A model generated the notes under the pieces. The model had not been told where the DNA came from, did not search any database, and saw only the letters and a list, made by a program, of their open reading frames with translations. A stretch of 64,000 bases of DNA, taken from the NCBI RefSeq assembly GCF_900100255.1, contig NZ_FMTS01000002.1, forward strand, positions 87,400 to 151,399, given 5' to 3'. This document shows positions 9,059 to 20,157 of this stretch, piece after piece; the stretch's first letter is position 1, and every line of letters starts with the position of its first letter. The DNA is from Asticcacaulis taihuensis (lineage in GTDB: Bacteria > Pseudomonadota > Alphaproteobacteria > Caulobacterales > Caulobacteraceae). The translations under genes and the position numbers were made by a program.

Positions 9059-9076
9059 CATTACAACGTTGTAATG
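9059..9076. promoter_or_regulatory. 18-base perfect palindrome upstream of the ECF sigma gene
   Basis: CATTACAACGTTGTAATG reads the same on both strands. It lies between the glnE stop (9094) and the sigma start (8999), where a repressor operator or short terminator stem could sit. There is no T-run on the minus side, so operator is preferred. AACAAGAT (9014-9021) and ATCTTGTT (9051-9058) form a second inverted pair just beside it. Confidence 0.4.
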
Positions 9077-9093
9077 ATAATTATCCGTCGCTT

Positions 9094-12045
9094 TTAATTC
9101 TCGTTGGGCCGGACGATCTTTTCAAAAGCGATCCTGGCCCGCTTGCGGATATCACGCAGCTTCTTCTCCAGCGTATCGAGCCTGCGGGTATGGACGGCGC
9201 GCGCCAGCTTACGCTGGAAGGCTTCCGGCTCGTTACGCGGATCATCCTGAGCGGTAAGAGACACCCGCATGACCTGCGCCAGCGCCTGCTGCACCTTCCA
9301 GGCCACGCTGAGTGCCTCGATCTCGGCGGCCGGCGCCAGACCGGCGCGCGACATGGCCGACAGCGCCTGAAGCGTGCCGACACGCAAGGGGCCGCCCGCC
9401 TCGCCATGGATCAGTTGCAGGTACTGCGCCGCGAACTCGGCATCGACCTGGCCGCCGATCGACAGCTTGAAATCCCAGAAGCTCTTGGCCGGGCGTTCCT
9501 TTTCCATCAGGGCACGCATGGCCAGCACATCGAGCGCCGTCTGCGCCACGGAGCGCTGGCGGCGCAGGATGGTCTCGACCTTCAGCCGCACCAGGTCGGC
9601 GAAATCGGCCGAGGTCGACCAGACGATCCGCGCCCGCGTCAGGGCCTGGAATTCCCAGGTATCGGCGTCCTTGTCGTAATAGTTCTCGAAAGCCGCCAAA
9701 GATACCGCCACCGGCCCCTTGGCGCCGGTCGGCCGCAGCTTCATGTCGATTTCGTAGAGCGTGCCTTCGTGCGTCGGTGCCGAAAGCGCCGAAATCAGCC
9801 TCTGAGTAAACCGGCCGAACCAGGTTTCCGGCGCCCAGTTCTTGACCGTGGAGGCCGAAGACGGATCATCCGGCAGGTAGACCGCCATCAGGTCGAGGTC
9901 CGAGGTTGCCGTCATCTCCTGAGAGCCAAGCTTGCCGAGCGCCAGGATCGCCACCTGCCCGTCCAGCTTTCCGGCCTGACGCACCATATCTTCCAGGGCC
10001 AGCGGCGCCAGGTGATGGATGCAGGCATCGGCCAGGCGGGCATAGGCCGCGCCCGCCGCCTCGGTGTTCAGCCGGCCCGACAGGATCTGCATCCCGATGC
10101 GGAACTGTTGTTCGCGGCCGATGCGACGCAGGGCATTCATCACCGCTTCGAGATCAGGCGGCACGCGCTCGACCTCGCGCCGCACCAGTTCGTCCACTTC
10201 CTCGCCGAGCGGATCGAAGAAGCCGGCATCGAGCATGGCATCGAACGAGGTCGGATGGCGCGCCAGCATCTGGGCCAGGCGCGGCGAGAAGCCCATGATC
10301 TCGACAATGGTATGGAACAGCTTCGGATTGGCCAGGAAGAGGGATTGTATCTGCACCCCGGCATTCAGAGTCACGAAGAACGAGGCGAAGCGCGTAAAGG
10401 CGATGGAGGGCGTGCCCGTTTCATTCAGCGCCTCCAGCAGGCGGGGCACAAGCCGGGTAAACAGTTCGCGGCCGCGCTCCGAACGCGTCGCCGGGATGCG
10501 GCCGTGATGCCATGACCGGATGGTGGCCGCCACCTGCTCCGGATGATCGAAGCCCATCCGCGCCAGGGTCTTGATCGTTTCCGGATCATCGTCCACGCCG
10601 GTAAAGACCAGTGAGCCGAACGAGGAGGACAGCGATTCCGCCTCGGAAAACAGCTCGCCATAGTGCGAATTGACCAGGCGCAGGGTGCGCGACACCGCCA
10701 GGTCAAAGCGTGACAGATTGGAGAAGCCGGAAAGCGCCGCCACCCGCATCCGGTCGTCATCATTTTCCGGCAGGTCGTGGGTCTGCTCGTCGTGGATCAT
10801 CTGGACGCGGTGTTCCCAGTCGCGCAGCCGAATATAGGCTTGCTTCAGTTCCTTGGCGACGGCGGGCGCCAGATGACCGGCCCGGCGCAGCGCATCCAAA
10901 GCATCGAGCGTGCGTTTGGACCGCAGGGAGGGATCGCGGCCGCCAAGAATCAACTGCTGCGTCTGGGCGAAGAACTCGATCTCGCGGATACCGCCGGCGC
11001 CGAGCTTCAGGTTGGCTCCCGCCGCTTCCAGCCGCTCATCCACCTTATAGACGTGGATCTGCCGCTTGATCGAATGCACGTCGGCAATGGCCGGATAATC
11101 GAGACTGCGCCGCCAGATGAAGGGCGACAGGTCGTTCATGAACCCCTTGGCCTCCACCATGTCGCCGGCCACGGCCCGCGCCTTGATAAAGGCGGCGCGC
11201 TCCCAGTTCTGCCCGACCGATTCGTAGTAATGCAGGGCGAAAGGCACGCTGACCACTGTGGGCGTGGATGATGGATCGGGCCGCAGGCGCAGGTCGACGC
11301 GGAAGACATAACCATCGCCGGTGCGCTCGGAAAGCAGGGTCGAGACGCCGCGCGCCACCCGGTCGGCGAAGGTCTGCGGATCGACCTGGGCATTGACCGG
11401 CAGGCGGTCCAGGTCGCAGAAGAAGGTGATGTCGATATCCGACGAATAGTTCAGTTCGCCGGCGCCATGCTTGCCCATGGCCAGCACGAAGAGGCCCGGC
11501 AAAATCCCGCGCTCTTCGCTTTTGTCGATGCGGCTGTCATCTATCCGGCCCTTGTCGCGCTCCTCACGCACCACCAGCGCAAGGGCGGCCTCGGTCACGG
11601 CATCGGCAAAGCGCGTCAGGGCGGCGGTGACGTGATCGAGCCCCCAGACATCGCCGAGATCAGCCAGGGCGGTCAGCAGGTGCGTGTCGGCCTTCAGGTG
11701 GCGCAGTATCTTTTTGGCGGCGGGGATATCGAGCGTCTCGACAGTGGCGGCCTGATCCTTCAGCGCCTCGGTGGCCAGCAGGATCGCTTTCAGGCGGGCT
11801 TCCGGCGCCGATATCAGGGTCTCACGCAGGCGCTGCGGATCACGGCGCATAAGGCCGGCCAGATAGGGCGAGGCCGAGACCACGGGCCGCAGCGCATTTT
11901 CGGCCTGTTGCAGCACATCGCGCCAACCTTCGGTCGTGGCCACCTCATACAGGGTCTCGAAGACATAATCCGCCGCACCCGCATTCAGAACCGGCCCGCA
12001 GGGGTGCAGGCGGTCGACCAGAGAAGAGAATAAAACATCTGCCAT
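9094..12045 (-). CDS. glnE: Bifunctional glutamine-synthetase adenylyltransferase/deadenylase
   Basis: 983 residues, the normal length. GlnE adds AMP to, and removes it from, GlnA in response to PII and glutamine. Two nucleotidyltransferase domains are visible: the N-terminal deadenylase (GAGELNYSSDIDITFFCD, preceded by LFVLAMGKHG) and the C-terminal adenylylase (LALGKLGSQEMTATSDLDLM). The linker region with LGAGGIREIEFFAQTQQLI is the conserved GlnE block. In rhizobia glnE follows a degP/two-component group; here a phzF-like gene separates them. Divergent from phzF with 161 bases between the starts. Confidence 0.96.
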   Translation of the reverse strand: MADVLFSSLVDRLHPCGPVLNAGAADYVFETLYEVATTEGWRDVLQQAENALRPVVSASPYLAGLMRRDPQRLRETLISAPEARLKAILLATEALKDQAATVETLDIPAAKKILRHLKADTHLLTALADLGDVWGLDHVTAALTRFADAVTEAALALVVREERDKGRIDDSRIDKSEERGILPGLFVLAMGKHGAGELNYSSDIDITFFCDLDRLPVNAQVDPQTFADRVARGVSTLLSERTGDGYVFRVDLRLRPDPSSTPTVVSVPFALHYYESVGQNWERAAFIKARAVAGDMVEAKGFMNDLSPFIWRRSLDYPAIADVHSIKRQIHVYKVDERLEAAGANLKLGAGGIREIEFFAQTQQLILGGRDPSLRSKRTLDALDALRRAGHLAPAVAKELKQAYIRLRDWEHRVQMIHDEQTHDLPENDDDRMRVAALSGFSNLSRFDLAVSRTLRLVNSHYGELFSEAESLSSSFGSLVFTGVDDDPETIKTLARMGFDHPEQVAATIRSWHHGRIPATRSERGRELFTRLVPRLLEALNETGTPSIAFTRFASFFVTLNAGVQIQSLFLANPKLFHTIVEIMGFSPRLAQMLARHPTSFDAMLDAGFFDPLGEEVDELVRREVERVPPDLEAVMNALRRIGREQQFRIGMQILSGRLNTEAAGAAYARLADACIHHLAPLALEDMVRQAGKLDGQVAILALGKLGSQEMTATSDLDLMAVYLPDDPSSASTVKNWAPETWFGRFTQRLISALSAPTHEGTLYEIDMKLRPTGAKGPVAVSLAAFENYYDKDADTWEFQALTRARIVWSTSADFADLVRLKVETILRRQRSVAQTALDVLAMRALMEKERPAKSFWDFKLSIGGQVDAEFAAQYLQLIHGEAGGPLRVGTLQALSAMSRAGLAPAAEIEALSVAWKVQQALAQVMRVSLTAQDDPRNEPEAFQRKLARAVHTRRLDTLEKKLRDIRKRARIAFEKIVRPNEN

Positions 12046-12206
12046 GAGGTAAGCGGTACAGGTCCCTGCGTCTATTGTCCTGCATGTTTAACCCTGAATC
12101 GCCGAAATACCAAACTTTCCAAGAGCTTTGGCCAATATGTTTTTGAACATGGCCGCTCCGCGCCTCATGTGCTACGTCCGTCCGGTCCCGCCACCGGAGC
12201 CTGACC

Positions 12207-13061
12207 ATGAGAGCCTATAAAGTCGTCGATGCCTTCAGCGACCGGCCGTTTCTCGGCAATCCTGTCGCGGTCGTTCTGGACGCGGAGGGTCTGGACACCG
12301 CCGCCATGCAGGCCATTGCCCGCTGGACCAACCTGTCGGAAACCACCTTCCTGCTGCCGGCCGAACACCCCGACGCCGATTACGCCTTGCGCATCTTCAC
12401 GCCCTTGAGCGAACTGCCTTTCGCCGGCCATCCCACGCTCGGCAGCGCCCATGCCATTATCGAGGCTGGGCGCCATACGCCGAAGACTGGCGTGCTGGTG
12501 CAGGAATGCGGCGTCGGCCTGGTCCGCATTGAGGTGACGGATCGCCTCATAACCCTCGCCCTGCCATCGGCGCGAATAGAGACGCTTGCCGTTGATGACG
12601 TTGCGGAACTCGAGGCCATCCTCGGCGCTCCGGTCCAGAAAGAAAGTGCCCCGGCGCTGGTTAATGTCGGCCCGGCCTGGATCGTGGCCCAGATGACGGA
12701 TGCGGCGGCCGTACTCGCTCTCAAACCCGATTTCGCCCGTTCGGCCGTATTCGAGCGCCGACTGAACGCCACCGGCATCACCGTCTTCGGCAGATATCCC
12801 GATAGCAGCGCGATCGAGGTCCGCTCCTTCGCCCCCTCCGACGGCATAGATGAAGACCCGGTGTGCGGCAGCGGCAATGGCAGCGTGGCGGCCTTCCAGA
12901 TTGCCCGCGGCCTGATCCCGCCCGTAGCGACCGCCTATACGGCCACGCAAGGCCAGTGCATCGGCCGCGACGGACACATTCAGATATCGGTCGATGAGGC
13001 CGGACAGGTCTATGTCGGCGGCGCCTGCGTCACCTGCGTCGATGGCTGGCTTCATAAGTAA
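12207..13061 (+). CDS. PhzF-family isomerase/epimerase
   Basis: 284 residues, with GGAG upstream of the ATG. PhzF fold (diaminopimelate-epimerase-like, two half-barrels). N-terminal FSDRPFLGNPVAVVLDAEGL, the catalytic-Glu motif NLSETTFLL, the substrate loop ELPFAGHPTLGSAH, and DPVCGSGNGSVAAF in the second half. The family includes the phenazine isomerase and many enzymes of unknown substrate; no other phenazine gene is present, so phenazine synthesis should not be inferred. Convergent with the histidine kinase at 13343, with a large inverted repeat between them. Confidence 0.9.
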   Translation: MRAYKVVDAFSDRPFLGNPVAVVLDAEGLDTAAMQAIARWTNLSETTFLLPAEHPDADYALRIFTPLSELPFAGHPTLGSAHAIIEAGRHTPKTGVLVQECGVGLVRIEVTDRLITLALPSARIETLAVDDVAELEAILGAPVQKESAPALVNVGPAWIVAQMTDAAAVLALKPDFARSAVFERRLNATGITVFGRYPDSSAIEVRSFAPSDGIDEDPVCGSGNGSVAAFQIARGLIPPVATAYTATQGQCIGRDGHIQISVDEAGQVYVGGACVTCVDGWLHK

Positions 13062-13070
13062 AGGAAGGGT

Positions 13071-13317
13071 ATCCACAGATTACACAGATTGCACAGATTA
13101 AGAAGAAAAGCGGTCCACAGATAAGCCAGATAAGCACAGACGATTTGAAGCAGTTTGAGCTCAGGCGCGAAACGAAATGCTTTCTTATGCGCCTGCGGCG
13201 CATTCGTGACTATAACCGCCGAGGCAGGTCATGCGCACGGACCATCTGTGCTTATCTGGCTTATCTGTGGATTCCTTCTCTTTCTTAAAATCTGCGCAAT
13301 CTGCGTAATCTGTGGAT
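13071..13317. repeat. Large imperfect inverted repeat between convergent genes
   Basis: Left arm 13071-13140 and right arm 13245-13317 are reverse complements over about 70 bases. The inner 27 bases (13114-13140 against 13245-13271) match perfectly; the outer part has a few mismatches and small indels. Within each arm, short units of the form NCACAGATT repeat in tandem. The 104-base centre encodes nothing recognisable. It could fold as a long hairpin and serve as a bidirectional terminator, or be a miniature mobile element. Confidence 0.85.
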
Positions 13318-13342
13318 CAACGTCTTTCCTTCAAACCCCAAA

Positions 13343-14860
13343 TTACCCCTGCACCGGCGGCAGAACCAGGGCCGTGCGCAGACCCGGCCCCTGACCGTCG
13401 AAAACGCCCGGCCCCTCGGCCACTTCCAGCCGCCCCTTGTGCGCCACCGCCACGGCCTCGACCATCGAAAGCCCCAGCCCCACGCCCGGAAGCGTCCGCG
13501 AATTTTCCAGCCGCACAAAGCGTTCGGCAATGCGCTTTCGGTCCTTTTCCGGCACGCCCGGACCGGTATCGGTGATCGAAAACTCGATCTCCCGCTGCGA
13601 GGTATGACGCATCCGGAAGGTCACGCCGCCCGGCACCGGCGTATATTTGATGGCATTGTCGAGCAGGTTGGAAAGCGCCTGCGCCAGGAAATCACGGTTG
13701 CCATAGGCCCTGACGCCCTTTTCGATCTCGGCCTCGAACTCCAGCCCCTTGTCGGCCGCCACCGCCTCGAACAGTTCGGCCATGTCGTCGGCCAGTTCGC
13801 TGGCGGAAAACAGCACCTGATCCGGCGCCTGTCCCTGCGCCTGCAAACGCGACATCGAAAACACCGTCTGGAAGGTACGCAGCAACTGGCCAGTTTCCTC
13901 CAGCGCCCCCGCCAGGGCATCGTGTGCCTGGGACGGGTCTTTATCGACCTCCAGCAGCGACACCTCCAGCTTGGTGCGCAGGCGCGACAGCGGCGAGCGC
14001 AGGTCGTGCGCGATGGCGTCACCGGCGTATTTCAGATTGCCCATGGTCTTTTCCATGCGGTCGAGCGTCTGGTTGATGCGCAGGGAGAGCGCGTCAAACT
14101 CGTCGCCGGAATCGCGCACCGAAATCCGCGCCTTGAGGTCGCCTTCCTGCACCCGCTCCAGCACCGTCGTCACCCGCGCCACCGAGCGCGTGACCTCCTG
14201 ATTGATCAGGGTGCCGGCGAAGAGGCCGAGGATCACCACCAGCAGGCCGCCGCCAGCCACTGCCTTGATTTCCTGCTGGAAGCCGTGATCGGCCCACGAC
14301 ATATCCATAGCGACATAGATGTAGAAATTGTCGTCCAGCCGCACCACGCGCCCCTGGAAACGGCAGCAGTTCGGATCATTGGGCGACGGCGAGGTGAAGT
14401 TGATCGAGGCCACCGGATTATCGGCACTGACCTGTTTCAGCCCTTCACGGATCACCGTGTCGGGCAGGCTCTTGCCTTCCATGCGGGCGCGGCCGTTCTG
14501 CGCCAGCACCTGGCCAGAATTATCGAAGGCGCCCTTGGCGAAGACCCATTCGACGGCGTCATCCCCCAGGATCTTCGCCACCACCGCCGCATGGCCGTCG
14601 CGCGCGTCCGTCTCCTTGAGGCTCTTGATGCGCGCGTCGATCGACACATTGCCCCAGGCGCGCGATTCCGTCGAGGTGGCCAGATAGATGTAGCCGAAGA
14701 CCAGCGCCGCCACGAAGACATAAACGCACAGGAAAACCAGCGTCAGCCGGAAGGGCGTCTGGCGGAAGAAGTTCGGCCGCAGGATGGCGAGCGCATCCAC
14801 CCGCCGCCACACGGCGTCGATCATTTGCTTGCGGGTTTCGGAGGAAGAGCTGTCAGTCAT
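13343..14860 (-). CDS. Two-component sensor histidine kinase with HAMP domain
   Basis: 505 residues: TM1 about 38-62, a periplasmic sensor region containing NDPNCCRFQG, TM2 about 200-225, HAMP, then HisKA with phosphoacceptor His in AIAHDLRSPLSRL and an HATPase domain with NLLDNAIKYTP, DTGPGVP and GVGLGLSMV. The partner regulator lies upstream on the same strand (15020-15691), separated by a pair of A-type palindromes. In Sinorhizobium an unnamed kinase/regulator pair holds the same place between degP and glnE; this is synteny from memory. The paired Cys in the sensor region are unusual and may be redox- or metal-sensitive. Confidence 0.9.
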   Translation of the reverse strand: MTDSSSSETRKQMIDAVWRRVDALAILRPNFFRQTPFRLTLVFLCVYVFVAALVFGYIYLATSTESRAWGNVSIDARIKSLKETDARDGHAAVVAKILGDDAVEWVFAKGAFDNSGQVLAQNGRARMEGKSLPDTVIREGLKQVSADNPVASINFTSPSPNDPNCCRFQGRVVRLDDNFYIYVAMDMSWADHGFQQEIKAVAGGGLLVVILGLFAGTLINQEVTRSVARVTTVLERVQEGDLKARISVRDSGDEFDALSLRINQTLDRMEKTMGNLKYAGDAIAHDLRSPLSRLRTKLEVSLLEVDKDPSQAHDALAGALEETGQLLRTFQTVFSMSRLQAQGQAPDQVLFSASELADDMAELFEAVAADKGLEFEAEIEKGVRAYGNRDFLAQALSNLLDNAIKYTPVPGGVTFRMRHTSQREIEFSITDTGPGVPEKDRKRIAERFVRLENSRTLPGVGLGLSMVEAVAVAHKGRLEVAEGPGVFDGQGPGLRTALVLPPVQG

Positions 14861-14897
14861 AATCTATCCTTGTACCTGCCAGTGCTGGCACGATACG

Positions 14898-15014
14898 CTC
14901 CTCCCCATTTCTTGAATGGGGAGGTGTCAGCGCCAAGCCCGCAGGGCTGGTGTCGCTGACGGAGGGGCGCCCCTCCGGCGCTGCGCGCCACCTCCCCGCT
15001 TCGCAGGGAGGAGA
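14898..15014. repeat. A-type palindromic elements, facing pair
   Basis: Forward copy 14898-14967 and inverted copy 14968-15014. Each has a CTCCTCCCC...GGGGAGG stem, a second stem, and a terminal GGAGGGG. The pair sits between the response regulator stop (15020) and the kinase start (14860), within a presumed operon. Confidence 0.85.
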
Positions 15015-15019
15015 AAAAG

Positions 15020-15691
15020 CTACGCCTTAAGCTGATATCCCTCGCCGCGCACGGTGTGCAGCATCGGGCGGTCGAAATCCTTGTCCAGCTTGGAGCGCAA
15101 GCGCGAGATATGCACGTCGATGACATTGGTCTGCGGGTCGAAATGATAGGCCCAGACCTTTTCCAGCAGCATGGTGCGGGTGACGCTCTGGCCGACATGG
15201 CGCATCAGGAATTCCAGCAACTGGAACTCGCGCGGCTGCAAATCAATCACCTTGGTCTGGCGTTTCACCACGCGGGAGATCAGGTTCATCTCCAGATCGC
15301 CGACACGCAGGATGGTCTCCACCGTGTCCTTGTCCTTGCGGCGGCCCAGCGCCTCGACGCGCGCCACCAGTTCGGTCAGGGCATAGGGCTTGACGAGATA
15401 GTCATCCGCGCCGGCGCGCAGGCCCGACACGCGGTCTTCCAGTTCGCCGAGGGCCGAGAGGAACAGCACCGGCACATCAACGCCATCGGCGCGCAGGGTT
15501 TGCAGCATGGTCACCCCGTCCATCACCGGCATCATACGATCGAGAATGATGACATCGGGCACTTCCGCCTTGATGGCGTCCAGCCCCTGCGCACCATCGC
15601 CGGCCAGCCGCGCCTCGATACCGGCCTCCTTCAGGCCCTTCTGCATGTTTTGCGCGGCTTCAACATCATCTTCGACAATCAGGACGTTCAT
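15020..15691 (-). CDS. OmpR-family response regulator
   Basis: 223 residues. Receiver domain with EDD (8-10), phosphoacceptor Asp in VIILDRMMPVMDG and Lys in LVKPYAL. The C-terminal winged helix of the OmpR/PhoB type has LQPREFQLLEFLMRHVGQSV and VIDVHISRLRSKLD, ending in TVRGEGYQL. Cognate to the downstream HAMP kinase and placed directly after degP, so a role in envelope homeostasis is plausible but inferred. Confidence 0.92.
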   Translation of the reverse strand: MNVLIVEDDVEAAQNMQKGLKEAGIEARLAGDGAQGLDAIKAEVPDVIILDRMMPVMDGVTMLQTLRADGVDVPVLFLSALGELEDRVSGLRAGADDYLVKPYALTELVARVEALGRRKDKDTVETILRVGDLEMNLISRVVKRQTKVIDLQPREFQLLEFLMRHVGQSVTRTMLLEKVWAYHFDPQTNVIDVHISRLRSKLDKDFDRPMLHTVRGEGYQLKA

Positions 15692-15780
15692 TATCGGCTC
15701 TCGCTTATTCAGATACGAAAAAGGGTCATAACATGCGTTACGACCCTTTTCCTCTTAAAAATTGGCAATTAAGCCCAAAG

Positions 15781-15893
15781 CCCTCCCCCTCTTGGAGGGG
15801 GAGGTGGCGCGTAGCGCCGGAGGGGGTAAATCCCGACAGTTGTTACCCCTCCGTCGCGGCCTGGCCGCGACACCTCCCCTGCAACAGGGGAGG
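15781..15893. repeat. A-type palindromic elements, facing pair
   Basis: Forward copy 15781-15826 and inverted copy 15846-15893. The outer ends are complementary, so the pair can also form one long hairpin. Located eight bases after the degP stop codon (15902, minus strand), where it could end or attenuate the degP transcript. Confidence 0.85.
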
Positions 15894-15901
15894 ATCTTTT
15901 G

Positions 15902-17473
15902 TCACTTCTTCGCGGCATCGTCCTTGAGCGACAGCGGCAGGGCGATATTGCGGCCTTCGCGGCGGACCAGAAGCAGGATGCTCGGGCGGTTCTGCTTCTT
16001 CAGGTCAGCCACAATGCCGCTGAACTGCGCCTGAGTGGTCACCGGCTGGTTATTGGCCAGAACGATGACGTCGCCCGGCTTGAGACCCTTCTGGTCGCCA
16101 TCGGAATTGGCGGCCACATCGGTGATCACCAGGCCGTTGCTGGTATCGTCCAGACCGAACGCCTTGCGGACATCCGGGGTGATCGCCTTGACCGACAGGC
16201 CGATAACCGGCGCCGACCCGCTGGCCGAACCGCTGGACGAGCTGTCGTCACCACCGCTCTGGCCGTTTAGGCCCTTCAACAGGTCTTCTTCCGAAGGCCG
16301 CAGGGCTGCCGTCAGGGTCAGGTTGATCATCTTGCCGTTGCGCAGCACGCCGAGCGTCACCTTTTCGCCGACCTTAACATCGGCAATGCGGCGGGTCAGT
16401 TCGGTCGGGCTCTTGACCGGATTACCATCCACCGACTTGACGATATCGCCCAGTTGCACGCCGGCCTTATCCGCCGGACCGCCACGGGTGGTTTCAGCGA
16501 TATAGGCGCCGGTGACATCGGTGATGCCGAGCGCCTCGGCATTTTCCTGCGTCACGGACTGGATGGTGACGCCGATATAGCCGCGCTCGATCTTGACGCC
16601 CTTCATCAACTGGCTGGTGATCTTGGCCGCCACATCCGACGGAATAGCGAAGCCGACGCCGGCATTGGCGCCCGAAGGCGTGACGATGGCGGTATTGACG
16701 CCGATCACCTTGCCGTAAAGATCAAAGGTCGGGCCGCCGGAGTTACCTCTGTTGATGGCGGCATCGATCTGGAGATAGTCGGTATAGTCCGGACCGGAGG
16801 AATTGTCGCGCAGGTCGCGGCCATAGGCCGAAACGATGCCGGCCGTAGCGGTGTTCGAGAAGTTGAATGGATTGCCGACGGCGATCACCCAGTCACCGAC
16901 GCGCGGCTGCTTTTCCAGTTCCCAGCGCACGAACGGGAAGTTCGTGCCCTCGACCTTGAGCACGGCCAGGTCGGTGCCGACATCGCGGCCGACCACGGTG
17001 GCCTTCAGTTCCTTGTCATTGGTCAGCTTGACGGTGATTTCGTCGGCGCCGTCGATGACGTGGTTATTGGTGACGACATAGCCATCAGCCGAAATGAAGA
17101 AGCCGGAGCCTGCACCGCGGACTTCCTGTTCCTTCTGGCCGGAGCCGTCATCCTGGCCGGGGAAGCTGAAGCCCGGAAGCGACGGGATGCCGGTGTCGAT
17201 CTTCATCTTGCCCTTGGTCTCGATCGAAACCACGGCCGGCGAGACGCGCTCGATCAGGTCGGCAAAGGACATGGGGGCGCCGGCGGGCGGCTTGACCGGG
17301 GTCAGGTCGGCGGTCTTGATCAGTTGCGCGCCGTCATAGCCCGCGCCGATGCCGTGCGCGCCGAAACCGGTGATGGCCGCGCCGGCAACGCCCGCGCCCA
17401 GGACCAGACCGGCGACCGCGCCACCCACTGCCGAACGATTTTTCAGCAGCGCCTTGAAATTCCAATTCCCCAT
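15902..17473 (-). CDS. degP: DegP/HtrA (Do-type) periplasmic serine protease
   Basis: 523 residues. N-terminal membrane/signal segment about 15-37 (AVGGAVAGLVLGAGVAGAAI), which may stay as an anchor. Trypsin-like domain with catalytic triad His138 (VTNNHVID), Asp168 (TDLAVLKV) and Ser245 (RGNSGGP). Two PDZ domains follow (YIGVTIQSVTQENAEALGI region, and the last 90 residues with GLKPGDVIVLANNQPV). A Gly/Ser-rich linker separates the PDZs. It degrades or refolds misfolded envelope proteins. Downstream of the ccm genes and upstream of a two-component pair, the same order as in rhizobia. Confidence 0.95.
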   Translation of the reverse strand: MGNWNFKALLKNRSAVGGAVAGLVLGAGVAGAAITGFGAHGIGAGYDGAQLIKTADLTPVKPPAGAPMSFADLIERVSPAVVSIETKGKMKIDTGIPSLPGFSFPGQDDGSGQKEQEVRGAGSGFFISADGYVVTNNHVIDGADEITVKLTNDKELKATVVGRDVGTDLAVLKVEGTNFPFVRWELEKQPRVGDWVIAVGNPFNFSNTATAGIVSAYGRDLRDNSSGPDYTDYLQIDAAINRGNSGGPTFDLYGKVIGVNTAIVTPSGANAGVGFAIPSDVAAKITSQLMKGVKIERGYIGVTIQSVTQENAEALGITDVTGAYIAETTRGGPADKAGVQLGDIVKSVDGNPVKSPTELTRRIADVKVGEKVTLGVLRNGKMINLTLTAALRPSEEDLLKGLNGQSGGDDSSSSGSASGSAPVIGLSVKAITPDVRKAFGLDDTSNGLVITDVAANSDGDQKGLKPGDVIVLANNQPVTTQAQFSGIVADLKKQNRPSILLLVRREGRNIALPLSLKDDAAKK

Positions 17474-17621
17474 AATCCTACCTTTATCCGTACGAATAAG
17501 CCGCGTTTAGTCAGATATCTGAGCGTTAAGCGGGGCGATTACAACCACAAACCGTCGATGACTCACGAAGAATCCCGGTTTCGGCCTTATGTAATCAAAG
17601 CGGTGAGGCAAAATCGTGACA

Positions 17622-18041
17622 TCAATCGTGTTTCTTCAAGATATCACGAAGCTTTTTCTCTTCGTCGGCACTCAGGGCATAATCACCTGATTTTTCAGGC
17701 TTTCGCCGTGAGGCCCACAGGATTGCGCCGCCGATTATAGCAATGAGCGGCGGCAGCAGCCACAGCAGCAGGTTGCCCATCGAGAACCTTGGCCGAAAAA
17801 GAACATAATCGCCATAATGGGCGAAAAGCTCCTTGCGGATCTGCGCATTGGTCTTGCCGGCGGCGATATCGGCGCGGATTTCGCGGCGCATGTCGCCGGC
17901 GATCTGGGCGTCCGAATCGGCGATGCTCTCGCTCTGGCACTGCACGCAGCGCACCTCGGTAAAAAGCTGCCTCCCCCGCGCTTCGTCTTGCGGCGTGGCC
18001 GAGAAGGCGTGGAGGGGAAAGATAAGCAAAAACCATATCAT
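17622..18041 (-). CDS. ccmH: Cytochrome c maturation protein CcmH (CycL type)
   Basis: 139 residues from the ATG at 18041: signal peptide, redox motif CVQC in RCVQCQSESIADSDAQIAGD, the typical helical bundle, then a C-terminal TM about 85-107 (LLLWLLPPLIAIIGGAILW). CcmH reduces the CXXC of apocytochromes for haem ligation. The frame stays open upstream to an ATG at 18134 overlapping the ccmF stop, but those 31 codons (TIRLRLKATPDGPPPHRRWG) are B-type repeat, so I reject them. The chosen ATG touches the repeat edge, whose GGGGAGGT is the only Shine-Dalgarno in sight, at unusually close spacing. Confidence 0.85.
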   Translation of the reverse strand: MIWFLLIFPLHAFSATPQDEARGRQLFTEVRCVQCQSESIADSDAQIAGDMRREIRADIAAGKTNAQIRKELFAHYGDYVLFRPRFSMGNLLLWLLPPLIAIIGGAILWASRRKPEKSGDYALSADEEKKLRDILKKHD

Positions 18042-18121
18042 ACCTCCCCACCTTCGGTGAGGAGGGGGACCGTCCGGCGTAGCCTTTAGGCGAAGACGGA
18101 TGGTGGTGGGGTTTCTTGCTT
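18041..18121 (+). repeat. B-type palindromic element between ccmF and ccmH
   Basis: Starts TACCTCCCC and ends GGTGGTGGGGTTTCTTGCTT; the inner stem is CCGTCCGG...CGAAGACGG. It fills the whole ccmF-ccmH junction and its left edge overlaps the ccmH start codon. Confidence 0.9.
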
Positions 18122-18130
18122 CCCTTTTTT

Positions 18131-20128
<1,998 letters not shown>

Positions 20129-20157
20129 GCAGCCACCGCGGGCAGGAAATATTCTTG

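Noticed and set aside
12207-13061. Phenazine biosynthesis
   Set aside because: Only a PhzF-fold protein is present; the fold is shared by many unrelated isomerases, and no other phz gene is nearby.
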